Part shown: positions 41,435 through 49,682 of the stretch, in pieces
Position numbering within the stretch: position 1 is the first letter of the stretch
Layout of the letters: each line of letters begins with the position of its first letter
From: Actinomadura physcomitrii
Lineage (GTDB): Bacteria > Actinomycetota > Actinomycetes > Streptosporangiales > Streptosporangiaceae
Length of the DNA: 64,000 nucleotides
Direction: 5' to 3'
Assembly (NCBI RefSeq): GCF_008923205.2
Contig: NZ_WBMS02000024.1
Coordinates: 50,481-114,480, forward strand
The notes under the pieces: model-generated
The model's database searches: none
Seen by the model: only the letters and a program-made list of their open reading frames with translations
Told to the model about the DNA's origin: nothing
Translations under genes and position numbers: made by a program

Positions 41435-42676
41435 ATGGATGAACCCAGCAGGCGCAGCGTGCTGATGGCCGGCGGGACGCTCGGCGCGCTCGGCGCGCTG
41501 ACCGTCGCGACGCCGGCGCGAGCGAACTCGCTGTGGACGTGGTCGCCCGAAGGGTCGGTCGCCGGCCGCGGCGAGGGCGCCGACCCGAAGTGGGTGTGGG
41601 ACGAGGAGGCCGACTCGCTGGTCGCCTCACTGCTCGAACGGGGCGACGTCCCCAAGGTGAACGAGCTGCTGAAGACCTGGACCAAGAACGGCCAGGCACT
41701 GCCGAGCGGGCTGCCCGCGGACCTGCGCGACTTCGTGGAGCGTGCCCGGCGGCTCCCGTCCTGGACGGACCAGGACAAGCTCGCCAAGGCGTTCGAGTTC
41801 AACCAGAAGCGCGGCCTCTACCTCGGCGTCACCTACGGGTTCGCCAGCGGGATGATGAGCACGGCCATCCCGCACGAGGCGCGCGCGGTCTACTACTCCA
41901 AGGGCGGCGCGGACATGCGCGACCGCATCACCAAGACCGCCAAGCTCGGCTACGACATCGGCACCGAGCAGGCCTTCCAGCCCGCCGGCGAGATGATCGT
42001 GACCTGCGTCAAGACCCGGCTGGCCCACGCGGGCGTGCGCAACCTGCTGCCCAGGTCCGCGTACTGGACCAAGGTCGCCGACGAGAAGATCCCGATCAGC
42101 CAGGCCGACATGATGGTCACCTGGCACAGCCTGCCGACGACGGTCATGAAGCAGTTCGCCAAGTGGAAGATCGCGGTCCCCGCCGACGAGTCCGCGGCCT
42201 TCCTGCACTCCTGGCAGCTCGCCGCGCACATGCTCGGCATCAGGGACGAGTACATCCCGAAGTCCTGGGACGAGGCGAACGCGCAGGCGGCGCAGGTCCT
42301 CGACCCGATCCTGGCGCCCACCCCCGAGGGCATCAAGCTCGCCGACATCCTGCTGAACCTCGCCGCCTTCATCGACGGCGGCATCCTCACCAAGCACATC
42401 CTCGGCGCGCTCACCCGCTACGTGCTCGGCGACCAGATCGCGACCTGGCTGAAGATCCCGGAGGAGCCGGTGTGGGATCCGGTCTTCGAGAACCTCTGGC
42501 CGCCGTTCGTCGCCGTCCGCGAGGGCGTCCTCGACATCACCAAGGCCCCCAAGGAGCTGCGCGAGTTCTACTGGGTGTTCGACGAGATCATCCGGCAGGG
42601 CGTGCTGCTCGTGCTGTCGGGAGCGAACTACCCGATCAGCATCCAGATCCCGACGACCAACAACCCCGACTACTGA
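41435..42676 (+). CDS. lcp: latex clearing protein, Tat-exported rubber oxygenase
   Basis: A 413-residue homologue of Lcp, a b-type cytochrome that cleaves cis-1,4-polyisoprene outside the cell. The twin-arginine signal (SRRSVLMAGGTLGALGALTV) ends near residue 30. The residues shown to matter in the Streptomyces sp. K30 enzyme recur at the same numbers: E148, R164, K167, T168 and the heme ligand H198. The length matches too. GAGGAGG lies 7 nt before the ATG at 41435. The alternative, an MpaB/DUF2236 protein of other function, is less likely given the residue match. A terminator follows. Confidence 0.92.
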   Translation: MDEPSRRSVLMAGGTLGALGALTVATPARANSLWTWSPEGSVAGRGEGADPKWVWDEEADSLVASLLERGDVPKVNELLKTWTKNGQALPSGLPADLRDFVERARRLPSWTDQDKLAKAFEFNQKRGLYLGVTYGFASGMMSTAIPHEARAVYYSKGGADMRDRITKTAKLGYDIGTEQAFQPAGEMIVTCVKTRLAHAGVRNLLPRSAYWTKVADEKIPISQADMMVTWHSLPTTVMKQFAKWKIAVPADESAAFLHSWQLAAHMLGIRDEYIPKSWDEANAQAAQVLDPILAPTPEGIKLADILLNLAAFIDGGILTKHILGALTRYVLGDQIATWLKIPEEPVWDPVFENLWPPFVAVREGVLDITKAPKELREFYWVFDEIIRQGVLLVLSGANYPISIQIPTTNNPDY

Positions 42677-42683
42677 CCTGGCC

Positions 42684-42719
42684 TCTCCGGCCGCGTCCTC
42701 GGCGCGACGCGGCCGGAGA
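42684..42719. terminator. terminator after lcp
   Basis: Fourteen-base arms (42684-42697 and 42706-42719; CTCCGGCCGCGTC core) pair perfectly around an 8-nt loop, 8 nt after the lcp stop. It would stop lcp transcription before the convergent hemerythrin gene. Confidence 0.8.
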
Positions 42720-42771
42720 ACCCGGTCCGGGGCCGGGTCCGGGCCTGGCATCGGTGTCCGGGGGCGCCGGT

Positions 42772-43347
42772 TCAGCCCCGGTCGCGGCCGGTCATCCGGT
42801 CGAGCATGCGGTCGGCCGCGCCGACCACCGGGCCGGCCGCCTTCAGCAGCCCCGCCTTGGGCGGGGTATTGGAGTGCGGACGCGTCGGCGCGAACCTCTT
42901 GGCCGCCCGCAGCCTGCCGCCGAGCGCGTTCGCCTGCTCGGCGGTGATGACCCCGCGCAGGAGGGGCCACACCCGCTCCTCCTCGAAGGCGATGTGCTCG
43001 CGGGCGCCGGCGACGAAGTCCGACAGCAGGCCCTCGAACCGGTCCTGCAGGGGGTGCGCGGCGATGAGGTCGTCCAGTTCCAGCTTGGCGGACTGCTCCT
43101 GCGCGATGGCGTGGGCCGCGAGCGCGTCACCGTCCGGGACGTGCTCGCGGACGGCGGGCCAGAAGTACTGCTCCTCGACCGCCTCGTGCATGGACTCCGC
43201 GGTGATGAGCTTCTGCAGCAGGGTGCGGCGCCGCGCCAGCGCGTCCTCGCTCGCGCCGGTCGCCGCGGTGGGCCCGGCCTCCAGGTCGTCCAGCATCCGC
43301 TTGACCTCGGTGTGGTCGCGTGCCAGCACCCCGAACACGTCTGCCAT
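42772..43347 (-). CDS. hemerythrin HHE-domain protein
   Basis: A 191-residue four-helix protein expected to bind a non-heme diiron site. Ligand-type motifs are visible: the first DHTEVKRML His, H54-x3-E (ESMHEAVEEQYFWP), and the later HAIAQEQ and EHIAFEEERVWP. The role may be oxygen, nitric oxide or iron handling; not decidable here. It is downstream of, and paralogous to, the truncated hemerythrin at 43384. Confidence 0.88.
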   Translation of the reverse strand: MADVFGVLARDHTEVKRMLDDLEAGPTAATGASEDALARRRTLLQKLITAESMHEAVEEQYFWPAVREHVPDGDALAAHAIAQEQSAKLELDDLIAAHPLQDRFEGLLSDFVAGAREHIAFEEERVWPLLRGVITAEQANALGGRLRAAKRFAPTRPHSNTPPKAGLLKAAGPVVGAADRMLDRMTGRDRG

Positions 43348-43383
43348 CGGTCCTCCTCTGCCGGCGGACGGCTCCCCGGGCGG

Positions 43384-43905
43384 TCAGCCCTTGTCGCGGG
43401 CGTTGCGGATCATGTCGCGGACGCGGTCGGCGACCGCGGCCACCGGGCCGGCGAGCATGTTCTTGGTCGCCGACTCCACCCCGGGATGCGGGTGCGTGGG
43501 CGCGGTGGCCTGCGCGGCGCGGACCGCGGCGGCGAAGCCCTTGAGCTGGGTCGGGCTGAACTGGTCCTTGAGCCGGTCGAACTCGTAGCGCTCCTCGGCG
43601 CGGGCGTGGGACAGCACGTCCATGCGGAGCCTGTCGATGGACTTGAGGAACCGGGGGTCGTCGGTGTCCATGCCGTCCAGCTCGGACAGCAGCTCCTTGG
43701 CCTCGCGCTCCTCGGCCAGCCGGTCGTCGACGATGCCGTCGCCGCCGGGCAGCCGGCGCGCGACCGGGTGGATGATCTCCTCCTCGGCGGTCTCGTGGAT
43801 CGCCAGCAGCCGCACCAGTTGCCGGAAGGCGTCCGTGCGCTCCCGCCCGTCGGAGTGCATCACCTCGTCGAACAGGTCCCGGATCCGCGCGTGCAGAACG
43901 CCCCC
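43384..43905 (-). pseudogene. hemerythrin HHE-domain protein, N-terminus missing
   Basis: The frame contains the HHE motifs AIHETAEEEIIHPVARR, then SHARAEERYEFDR, and a C-terminus like that of the neighbouring paralogue (SATKNMLAGPVAAVADRVRD). The first helix with the DHxxI iron ligand is absent: homology begins at about IRDLFDEVM, and upstream sequence belongs to the divergent ferritin-like gene. The possible TTG start inside that gene has no ribosome-binding site, so the gene seems broken at about 43905. Confidence 0.75.
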
Positions 43906-44005
43906 GCTCGTCCACCTGCAGCACCGCGACCCCACCGACAACGTCCGCGAGCCCTACGACAAGGCCTCCACGGCGCCGCTGTCCAAGCTGCACGCCCTGA
44001 CGATC

Positions 44006-44614
44006 ATGGCGGCCGAGCAGCAGACGATGAACTTCTACATGAACGTCGGCCCCATGTACATGGAGCCGATCGCCCGGCAGCTCTACCAGGAGATCGGGCT
44101 GGTGGAGGAGGAGCACGTCACCCACTACGAGTCGCTGGTCGACCCGGGCGAGTCCTGGTGGGAGCGGCTCGTCAACCACGAGTACAACGAGTGCTACCTG
44201 TACTACTCGTTCATGCAGACCGAGACCGACCCGCGCGTCAAGGGCATCTGGGAGCTGCACCTGAACATGGAGCTGGAGCACCTGCGGCTCGCCTGCGACC
44301 TGATGCGCCGCCACGACGACCGCGACCCCGAGAGCGTCCTGGCGCCCGCGCTGCCCGAACCGGTCACCTTCGAGCCCAACAAGCAGCTCGTCCGGGAACT
44401 GCTCGGCACCCAGATCGACTGGGCGACCCTCGGCACGGGCTACGTCCAGGACATGCACGAGCGGTTCGAGCGGATGCAGGACAAGATCAACGCGGAGCGG
44501 CCGCCGCAGGAGCGCGTCATCGACGAGCACCGCGACAAGTTCGGCGACGAGTACCGCCTCGCCACCGACGGCCCCCACCCCGTCGAGCGGCTGCGCGACA
44601 AGCCGCGGACGTAA
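44006..44614 (+). CDS. ferritin-like diiron-fold protein, probably 5'-truncated
   Basis: From ATG 44006 the frame encodes 202 residues of a ferritin/rubrerythrin-like helical protein with LVEEEHVTHYESL and LNMELEHLRLACDLM as diiron-type E-x2-H motifs. In-frame protein-like sequence (LVHLQHRDPTDNVREPYDKA) continues upstream to about 43909 without any start codon, then runs into the antisense of the hemerythrin fragment. The natural N-terminus is therefore probably lost. There is no Shine-Dalgarno element before 44006. Confidence 0.75.
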   Translation: MAAEQQTMNFYMNVGPMYMEPIARQLYQEIGLVEEEHVTHYESLVDPGESWWERLVNHEYNECYLYYSFMQTETDPRVKGIWELHLNMELEHLRLACDLMRRHDDRDPESVLAPALPEPVTFEPNKQLVRELLGTQIDWATLGTGYVQDMHERFERMQDKINAERPPQERVIDEHRDKFGDEYRLATDGPHPVERLRDKPRT

Positions 44615-44687
44615 CAGACGTCTCACCGGCTCCCCCGCCCCCCATGTTTGCCGAGCAGGTGGGGGGTAGCCGGGAGGCATGAGGCTG

Positions 44688-45326
44688 ATGAAGCCGCCAG
44701 GGGTCTACGCTCCCCAAGGCGATACCTTCCTTCTGGTCGAGGTTCTATGGAAGGCTCCGCTGCTGAAGGGGGCCCGCGTACTGGACGTGTGCACCGGGAC
44801 CGGTGCGCTCGCGCTCGCCGCCGCGCGGGCGGGCGCGGGACGCGTGACGGCGGTGGACGTGTCCACGAGAGCCGTGCTCGCCGCCCGCGCCAACGCACTG
44901 CTCAACCGACTGCCGATCAAAGTCCTGCAGGGCGACCTGTTCGGTCCCGTGGCCGGCCAGGCGTTCGACATGATCGTGACGAATCCGCCGTACGTGCCGA
45001 GCGGGTCCACCACGCCGGGGCGGGCGGCCCGCTGGTGGAACGGGGGCCCGGACGGCCGGGCGCTGCTCGACCGGATCTGCGAGCGGGCGCCCCGCCAGCT
45101 CCGCCGCGGCGGCACGCTGCTGATCGTGCAGTCGGCGGTCTCCGGCGTCCAGGAGACGCTGGACGCCCTGCGCGCCCAGGGGATGACGGCGTCGGTCGCG
45201 GCGCGGCGCACCCAGCCGTACGGCCCGGTGCTGCGGGCGCGGGCCGCCGAGCTGGAGGCCGCGGGGCTCGCCCGTCCCGGCAGCGGCTCCGAGGAGCTGG
45301 TGGTGGTCCGTGCCGACCGGAACTGA
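44688..45326 (+). CDS. HemK2/MTQ2-type methyltransferase
   Basis: An SAM-dependent methyltransferase of about 212 residues. The SAM motif is VLDVCTGTGALALAAARAGA, and NPPYVP near residue 100 is the catalytic loop of N5-glutamine or related N-methyltransferases. Archaeal and eukaryotic MTQ2/HemK2 methylate release-factor glutamine; the bacterial substrate is unknown. I prefer ATG 44688, 10 nt after GGGAGG; ATG 44679 lies 1 nt from that element. It overlaps the CDGSH gene. Confidence 0.88.
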   Translation: MKPPGVYAPQGDTFLLVEVLWKAPLLKGARVLDVCTGTGALALAAARAGAGRVTAVDVSTRAVLAARANALLNRLPIKVLQGDLFGPVAGQAFDMIVTNPPYVPSGSTTPGRAARWWNGGPDGRALLDRICERAPRQLRRGGTLLIVQSAVSGVQETLDALRAQGMTASVAARRTQPYGPVLRARAAELEAAGLARPGSGSEELVVVRADRN

Positions 45327-45534
45327 CCGGCGCGCTCCCGTCCGCGTCCGGCTGGACCCGTACGGGCCCGTGCTGGTGGAGGGTCCCGTCGAGATCGAGA
45401 TGCCGGACGGCACGACCGTGTCGTCCGACCGGTTCATGGTGGCGCTGTGCGCGTGCCGCCGGAGCCGCCGCTACCCGTTCTGCGACACCAGCCACCGCCG
45501 CAAGCCTCGCCGCGAACCAGCCGAGTCGAGCTAG
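45310..45534 (+). CDS. CDGSH-type iron-sulfur protein
   Basis: A 74-residue CDGSH (mitoNEET-like) [2Fe-2S] protein. The cluster motif is complete as C47-x-C49-x8-C58-D-x2-H62. The GTG start at 45310 overlaps the methyltransferase by 17 nt. Such proteins serve as redox-labile Fe-S stores or carriers; here the neighbours suggest iron/redox handling. Confidence 0.9.
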   Translation: MPTGTDRRAPVRVRLDPYGPVLVEGPVEIEMPDGTTVSSDRFMVALCACRRSRRYPFCDTSHRRKPRREPAESS

Positions 45535-45540
45535 CACGTC

Positions 45541-45576
45541 CGGCTCCGTCCGGCCTGGTCGGGCCGGACGGAGCCG
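45541..45576. terminator. bidirectional terminator between CDGSH and diiron genes
   Basis: Perfect 15-bp arms (45541-45555 and 45562-45576; CGGCTCCGTCCGGCC and complement) surround a 6-nt loop, between the stops of two convergent genes. Confidence 0.8.
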
Positions 45577-45597
45577 AGGAGGAGCAACGGAGCCGGT

Positions 45598-46650
45598 TCA
45601 GACGGAGCCGGACGGGAGCGCCTGGAGGAGCGAAGTGCGGCCCGCCCGCCAGGACGCCAGCAGGTGCTCGCCGAACCGGCCCTCCAGGAACTCGGTGGCG
45701 CGGATGCCGAACACCACGCCGCCGGCGAGTCCGGGCTCCCCGGCGAGCAGGTCGCCGAGGACGTCGTGCCGCAGCACCTGCTCGTGGACGGCGTCGGCCT
45801 CGATGTGCTCGGTGTGGAAGCGCACGCAGCGCGGGCTCGCGCCGAGGCGCTCCAGCGCGGCGGCCATCCGGCGCGCGGCGGGCGCCGTGGTGATCTCGGC
45901 GGCGGCGAAGTGCCCGGCCATCGCGCCGCGCAGCGAGCGGTGCAGGCCGAACAGCGACATCATGTTGACGATCGCGAGCATCCGCCCCGGAACCAGGTCC
46001 AGGTACCGGCCGTAGCCCGGGTCCAGGCCGAGGTCCTCCATGAGGTCGGCGAACAGCCGGGCGTGCATGTCCTCGCCGCGACCGCCGCCGAACTCGTCGA
46101 ACTCCACCGCGACCAGCGCGGCCTTCGCCTGCCCGCGCAGGCGCGGGATCAGCCAGGCGTGGGGGTCTGCTTCCTTGAGGTGGTAGGCGGAGCGGTGGAC
46201 GGCGTGCTCGCGCATGTGCCACCACTCCCCCTCGTCGCGCAGGTAGTGCGAGACGCCGTACGCGTCCGCCGGCTCGGCGAGCACCTCGGCGAGGACGCCC
46301 TCCACGTCGTCGCCCTGCCCGGTCTCCGCGCGGAGGGCCGCCAGGAACCGGTGCTCCATCGCGGCGCGGAGCGCGAGCAGCCCGGGCGCCCACTCCCAGC
46401 CGTCGTCGACGCCGTCGAAGCCCCGGTAGTGCAGTTCGTAGCAGACGTACAGAGCCAGGTGCAGGTCGTCGCCGAACGGATCGGTGCCGTCGCGGCCGGC
46501 CGCCCCGCAGGCGGCGTCGAGCATCGGTGCCGGGTCCGCGGGCCCGAGGCGGGCGAGCGCGGCCAGCACCGCCTCCGACAGCGGTCCTCGGGGGGCGGGC
46601 AGCGGCGGCCGCGCGCCGGCCCGGGACGCGCTCGTCGCGACGGTGGTCAT
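45598..46650 (-). CDS. heme-oxygenase-like diiron (iron-containing redox) enzyme
   Basis: A 350-residue protein of the iron-containing redox enzyme family, a heme-oxygenase-like diiron fold that includes N-oxygenases and decarboxylases. Candidate ligand helices include LALYVCYELHYRGFDGVDDG, AAMEHRFLAAL and RFHTEHIEADAVHEQVLRHD. AGGAG precedes the ATG. The reaction is unknown. Its convergent pairing with CDGSH and HemK2-type genes seems conserved in actinomycetes from my recollection, unverified. Confidence 0.85.
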   Translation of the reverse strand: MTTVATSASRAGARPPLPAPRGPLSEAVLAALARLGPADPAPMLDAACGAAGRDGTDPFGDDLHLALYVCYELHYRGFDGVDDGWEWAPGLLALRAAMEHRFLAALRAETGQGDDVEGVLAEVLAEPADAYGVSHYLRDEGEWWHMREHAVHRSAYHLKEADPHAWLIPRLRGQAKAALVAVEFDEFGGGRGEDMHARLFADLMEDLGLDPGYGRYLDLVPGRMLAIVNMMSLFGLHRSLRGAMAGHFAAAEITTAPAARRMAAALERLGASPRCVRFHTEHIEADAVHEQVLRHDVLGDLLAGEPGLAGGVVFGIRATEFLEGRFGEHLLASWRAGRTSLLQALPSGSV

Positions 46651-46871
46651 AAGCCTCCTTCTGCGGTCACCGAGGGGGTCCGCGGCGACGGACGTGCGGT
46701 ACCCGATCAGAGCCCGTCCATGCGCAAGCGGCCCATCGCGTGCCCTCCCTGATCGTCCGCGTCGGCCTCTCGTGCTGCGCTCCCCGCCCGCGCAACCGGC
46801 GAACACCGCGCGGCCGGCGGCGCCGGGCGCCCTGGTCCGTGCTGCCGGCCGGGCAGCGTCGCGGACGCCGG

Positions 46872-47012
46872 TCAGGAGCGCACCTTCCCGATCACCCACT
46901 GGAGCGCGAGGATCCCCACGGCGGCGATGAGCGCGCCCCGTCCGTTTCCCGTGGCGATGCCCGCGCCGAGCACCACGGCCGCGATGGTCGGGAGGAGCTT
47001 GAAGCCGAACAT
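46872..47012 (-). CDS. 46-aa small membrane protein
   Basis: A short gene with a strong AGGAGG element 5 nt before its ATG. The product (MFGFKLLPTIAAVVLGAGIA..., ending WVIGKVRS) has two short hydrophobic segments separated by TGNGRG, so it is a small membrane protein of hairpin type. The function is unknown. It lies between the diiron enzyme and the DUF1479 gene, and could be co-transcribed with neither or with the latter. Confidence 0.72.
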   Translation of the reverse strand: MFGFKLLPTIAAVVLGAGIATGNGRGALIAAVGILALQWVIGKVRS

Positions 47013-47115
47013 CGGTGCCTCCTGGAAGACGTCGTGCGGCGGACCCGCCGCCGCCCGCGCTCCATTGTCCGCGACGCGTTTCCGGGCGGTAACCGCCCCC
47101 GTGGTGAAACCGCGA

Positions 47116-48450
47116 TCACCCCCGTCCGGGCTCGGTGCCGGCCCGGTCGAGACCGAGCCCGCGGCGGCCGGTGGCGTTGAGGTCGGCGGGCCGGAAGCGG
47201 TCGGGCCAGGACCGCTCGTAGTGCTCGGCGGGGAAGTCCGCGGGGCTGGAGCCGGTGGCGAACGCCTCCCGGACGGCGGCGGCGTAGCGCTCGTTGCGCG
47301 GGCACCACGGGGCGGCGGGGATGTACATGACGTTGCCCCAGCCCTTCTGGTCCTCGACCGGCGCGACGCCGTGGATCAGGTCGCAGTGCCACCAGACCGA
47401 GTCGCCCGCGCGGACGTCGGGGATGCCGGCGACGGCCTCGAGGAGCAGCGGGTGCCAGCGCTCGCTGACCGGGAAGACGCGGTTGACGGTGACGCCGCAC
47501 ATGTCGTCGTCGGGGACGTCGGGCAGCAGCGGCCGGAGCATCAGGTACGCCATCGCCGACGGGATCGGGACGGCGTACAGGACGCCCTGGTCGTGCTCCA
47601 TGTCCGAAAGGGCCGTCCAGCCCTGGAAGGTCCGGAACGCCGAGCACATGGTGGTGCCCGGGTACTGGGGGCCGTCGGTGCGGTGGGCGGCGTCCCACGG
47701 GTCGTACTGCTCGACGGTGCCGTCGAACAGGTGCCGGAACGCCCGCTGGTAGGCGCCGGTCATCCACAGGTCGAGGGTCCCGGGGTCGAGGTGGGCGCCG
47801 AGGCCGCCCGAGGCGGTTCCCGGTGGGCGGCGGCGGATCCGGTCGGGGTAGAGGGAGTCGCGGCCGGGGTCGAACCAGCGGATGCCCTCGGACTCGTGCT
47901 TCCACCGGGCGTTCAGGAACGCCTGCACGCGGGCCGTCCGGTCGCTCTGGCGGGCCTGCATCTGCGCCCGCGACCAGTAGATCGGGTAGATCTCGGGCTT
48001 GGAGCCGACGCTGCCGAAGAAGTCGTCGCCGGGCCCGCGGTAGGCGTCGAAGAACCCGTTGCGCTCGGTGTAGCCGACGATGTCGCGGTCCCATTCGAGC
48101 GCCTGCTCGCGGTGGAAGTGCCCGCGCACGACCAGGCAGCCGCGCCGGTGCAGGGCGCGGACCTGCTCGTCCGGGACCGTCCCGGCCTCGATGTCGGCGT
48201 AGTCGACGACCGGCCAGACCGTCTCGCCTCGCGCGCGGGCGGCGGCGACGTCGTCCGCCTCGGCGCGGACGAGCCGTTCGACGACGCCGAAGACCTCCTC
48301 GACGGTGCGTCCGGACGCGGCGATCCTGGCCCGCAGTGCGGCCTTGACCTGGCGGATCGCCGCGGGCAGGTCGGCGGGCGCCTCCTCCCAGTGCGGCAGG
48401 GGCGGCAGGGGCGGCTGGGACGTGCCCGCCGGGGCGGTGGGTGCGGTCAT
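47116..48450 (-). CDS. DUF1479 putative dioxygenase
   Basis: A 444-residue DUF1479 protein, a cupin-fold family related to Fe(II)/2-oxoglutarate dioxygenases. It shows LGAHLDPGTLDLW and a later WWHCDLIHGVAP, which supply the likely His/Asp iron site. AGGAG lies 6 nt before the ATG. It is divergent from a ROK regulator, and AAGG-CCTT sites in the intergenic region may be the operator. The substrate is unknown; a sugar or sugar acid is suggested by the ROK partner. Confidence 0.9.
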   Translation of the reverse strand: MTAPTAPAGTSQPPLPPLPHWEEAPADLPAAIRQVKAALRARIAASGRTVEEVFGVVERLVRAEADDVAAARARGETVWPVVDYADIEAGTVPDEQVRALHRRGCLVVRGHFHREQALEWDRDIVGYTERNGFFDAYRGPGDDFFGSVGSKPEIYPIYWSRAQMQARQSDRTARVQAFLNARWKHESEGIRWFDPGRDSLYPDRIRRRPPGTASGGLGAHLDPGTLDLWMTGAYQRAFRHLFDGTVEQYDPWDAAHRTDGPQYPGTTMCSAFRTFQGWTALSDMEHDQGVLYAVPIPSAMAYLMLRPLLPDVPDDDMCGVTVNRVFPVSERWHPLLLEAVAGIPDVRAGDSVWWHCDLIHGVAPVEDQKGWGNVMYIPAAPWCPRNERYAAAVREAFATGSSPADFPAEHYERSWPDRFRPADLNATGRRGLGLDRAGTEPGRG

Positions 48451-48466
48451 GGCGGCTCCTTCTAGA

Positions 48467-48527
48467 AAGGACTCCTTACTTGTATCGGACGCTACGCCCC
48501 GCGCACCTTTCCAGGCAAGGCCCCTTA
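48467..48527. promoter_or_regulatory. two AAGG-N-CCTTA sites between DUF1479 and ROK genes
   Basis: AAGGACTCCTTA (48467-48478) and AAGGCCCCTTA (48517-48527) are 50 bp apart, each a small dyad, with ACCTTTCCAGG (48505-48515) between as a weaker copy. The second lies 13 nt before the ROK start. A pair of sites about five helical turns apart could allow looping. Confidence 0.5.
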
Positions 48528-48540
48528 TTAGAATCCGGCC

Positions 48541-49662
48541 ATGACCGCCCCCAGACCGTCCCTGGACCTGGTCCGCAGCGCGACCGACGAGCACGTCCTG
48601 CGCGCGCTGATCCGGCACCGGCGGCTGACGCGGGCGGAGATCGCGGTCGAGGCCCGGGTGTCCAAGCCCACGGCGGCGCAGAGCGTCCGGCGGCTCGTCG
48701 AGGCGGGACTGGTCGTCGACTCGGGCGAGCGCACCCCGGGCGGGCGCGGGCGCGGCCGGGTCGGCTCGTACTACACGCTCGCCGCGGCGGCGGGCACGGC
48801 ATGGGCGGTCGGCATCGCGCCCGAGGGCGTCGTCGCCGAGGCGATCGACGTCTACGGCGAGACCGTCGGCCGCGCGGAGGCGCAGGCCGGCCGGCCCGCG
48901 CCGGCCGACCGGGTCGCCGCCGTCCTCGACGAGGTCGCCGGACGGCTCGCGGGGACGCCTCCCCGCCTGGCCGTGGTGAGCGCCGCGGATCCCGTCGACC
49001 GCGCCACCGGCCGCCTGGTGCACCTGCCCGGCGCGCCCTTCCTGATCGGCGAACTCGACCCGGCCGAGGTCCTCGCCCGGCACGTCGCGGGGCCCGTCAC
49101 GGTCGACAACGACGTCAACTGGGCCGCCCGCGCCGAACTCGCCGCCCGCCCCGGCGGCGACAGCTTCGCCTACCTCTACCTCGGCGAGGGCCTCGGCTGC
49201 GCGATCGTGCACGACGGGCGCGTGCTGCGCGGCCACGGCGGGCTCGCCGGCGAGATCGCCTACCTCGTCACGGCCGGGCCCGGGGGCCGCGCCATCCCGC
49301 TGATCGAGGTGTTCGGCCTGCTCGGCCTGCGGCAGCCGGGCTCCACCGCCATCGACGTCGACCGGCTTCTGGCGGCGGCGACCGGGGGCGGCCCGCAGGC
49401 CGCCGCGCTGCGGACGGCGCTCGCCGAGGCGGTCGGCGGCGCGCTGACCGCGATCGCCTCGCTCGCCGATCCCGAGCACGTCGTCGTCGGCGGCCCGTGG
49501 GGTGGCCATCCGGAGATCCTCGGCGCGCTCGGCGACGTCGCGTCCCGCCGGCCGCGCGCCCCGTCCCTGCGCCCGGCGACCGTTCCCGCGGCGCCGTTCG
49601 CCGCCGTCCGCGCCGACGCCCTCGCCCGGTTGCGCGACAGCGTCGTCGCCGCGCCCCGCTGA
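48541..49662 (+). CDS. ROK-family transcriptional regulator
   Basis: A 373-residue NagC-like regulator. The N-terminal winged helix (LTRAEIAVEARVSKPTAAQS) precedes a ROK domain (VDNDVNWAARAEL, LGEGLGCAIVHDG, GGLAGEIAYL). The zinc-binding cysteine motif is absent, as in many actinomycete ROK regulators. It is divergent from the DUF1479 gene, its likely target. Confidence 0.88.
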   Translation: MTAPRPSLDLVRSATDEHVLRALIRHRRLTRAEIAVEARVSKPTAAQSVRRLVEAGLVVDSGERTPGGRGRGRVGSYYTLAAAAGTAWAVGIAPEGVVAEAIDVYGETVGRAEAQAGRPAPADRVAAVLDEVAGRLAGTPPRLAVVSAADPVDRATGRLVHLPGAPFLIGELDPAEVLARHVAGPVTVDNDVNWAARAELAARPGGDSFAYLYLGEGLGCAIVHDGRVLRGHGGLAGEIAYLVTAGPGGRAIPLIEVFGLLGLRQPGSTAIDVDRLLAAATGGGPQAAALRTALAEAVGGALTAIASLADPEHVVVGGPWGGHPEILGALGDVASRRPRAPSLRPATVPAAPFAAVRADALARLRDSVVAAPR

Positions 49663-49682
49663 CCGGCGCCGGGCCGCCCGCC

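Noticed and set aside
41533..44682. A 1049-codon open frame over lcp and the hemerythrin genes
   Set aside because: It is a shadow frame in GC-rich sequence: its product is Arg/Ala/Gly-rich, and it crosses genes with clear family matches.
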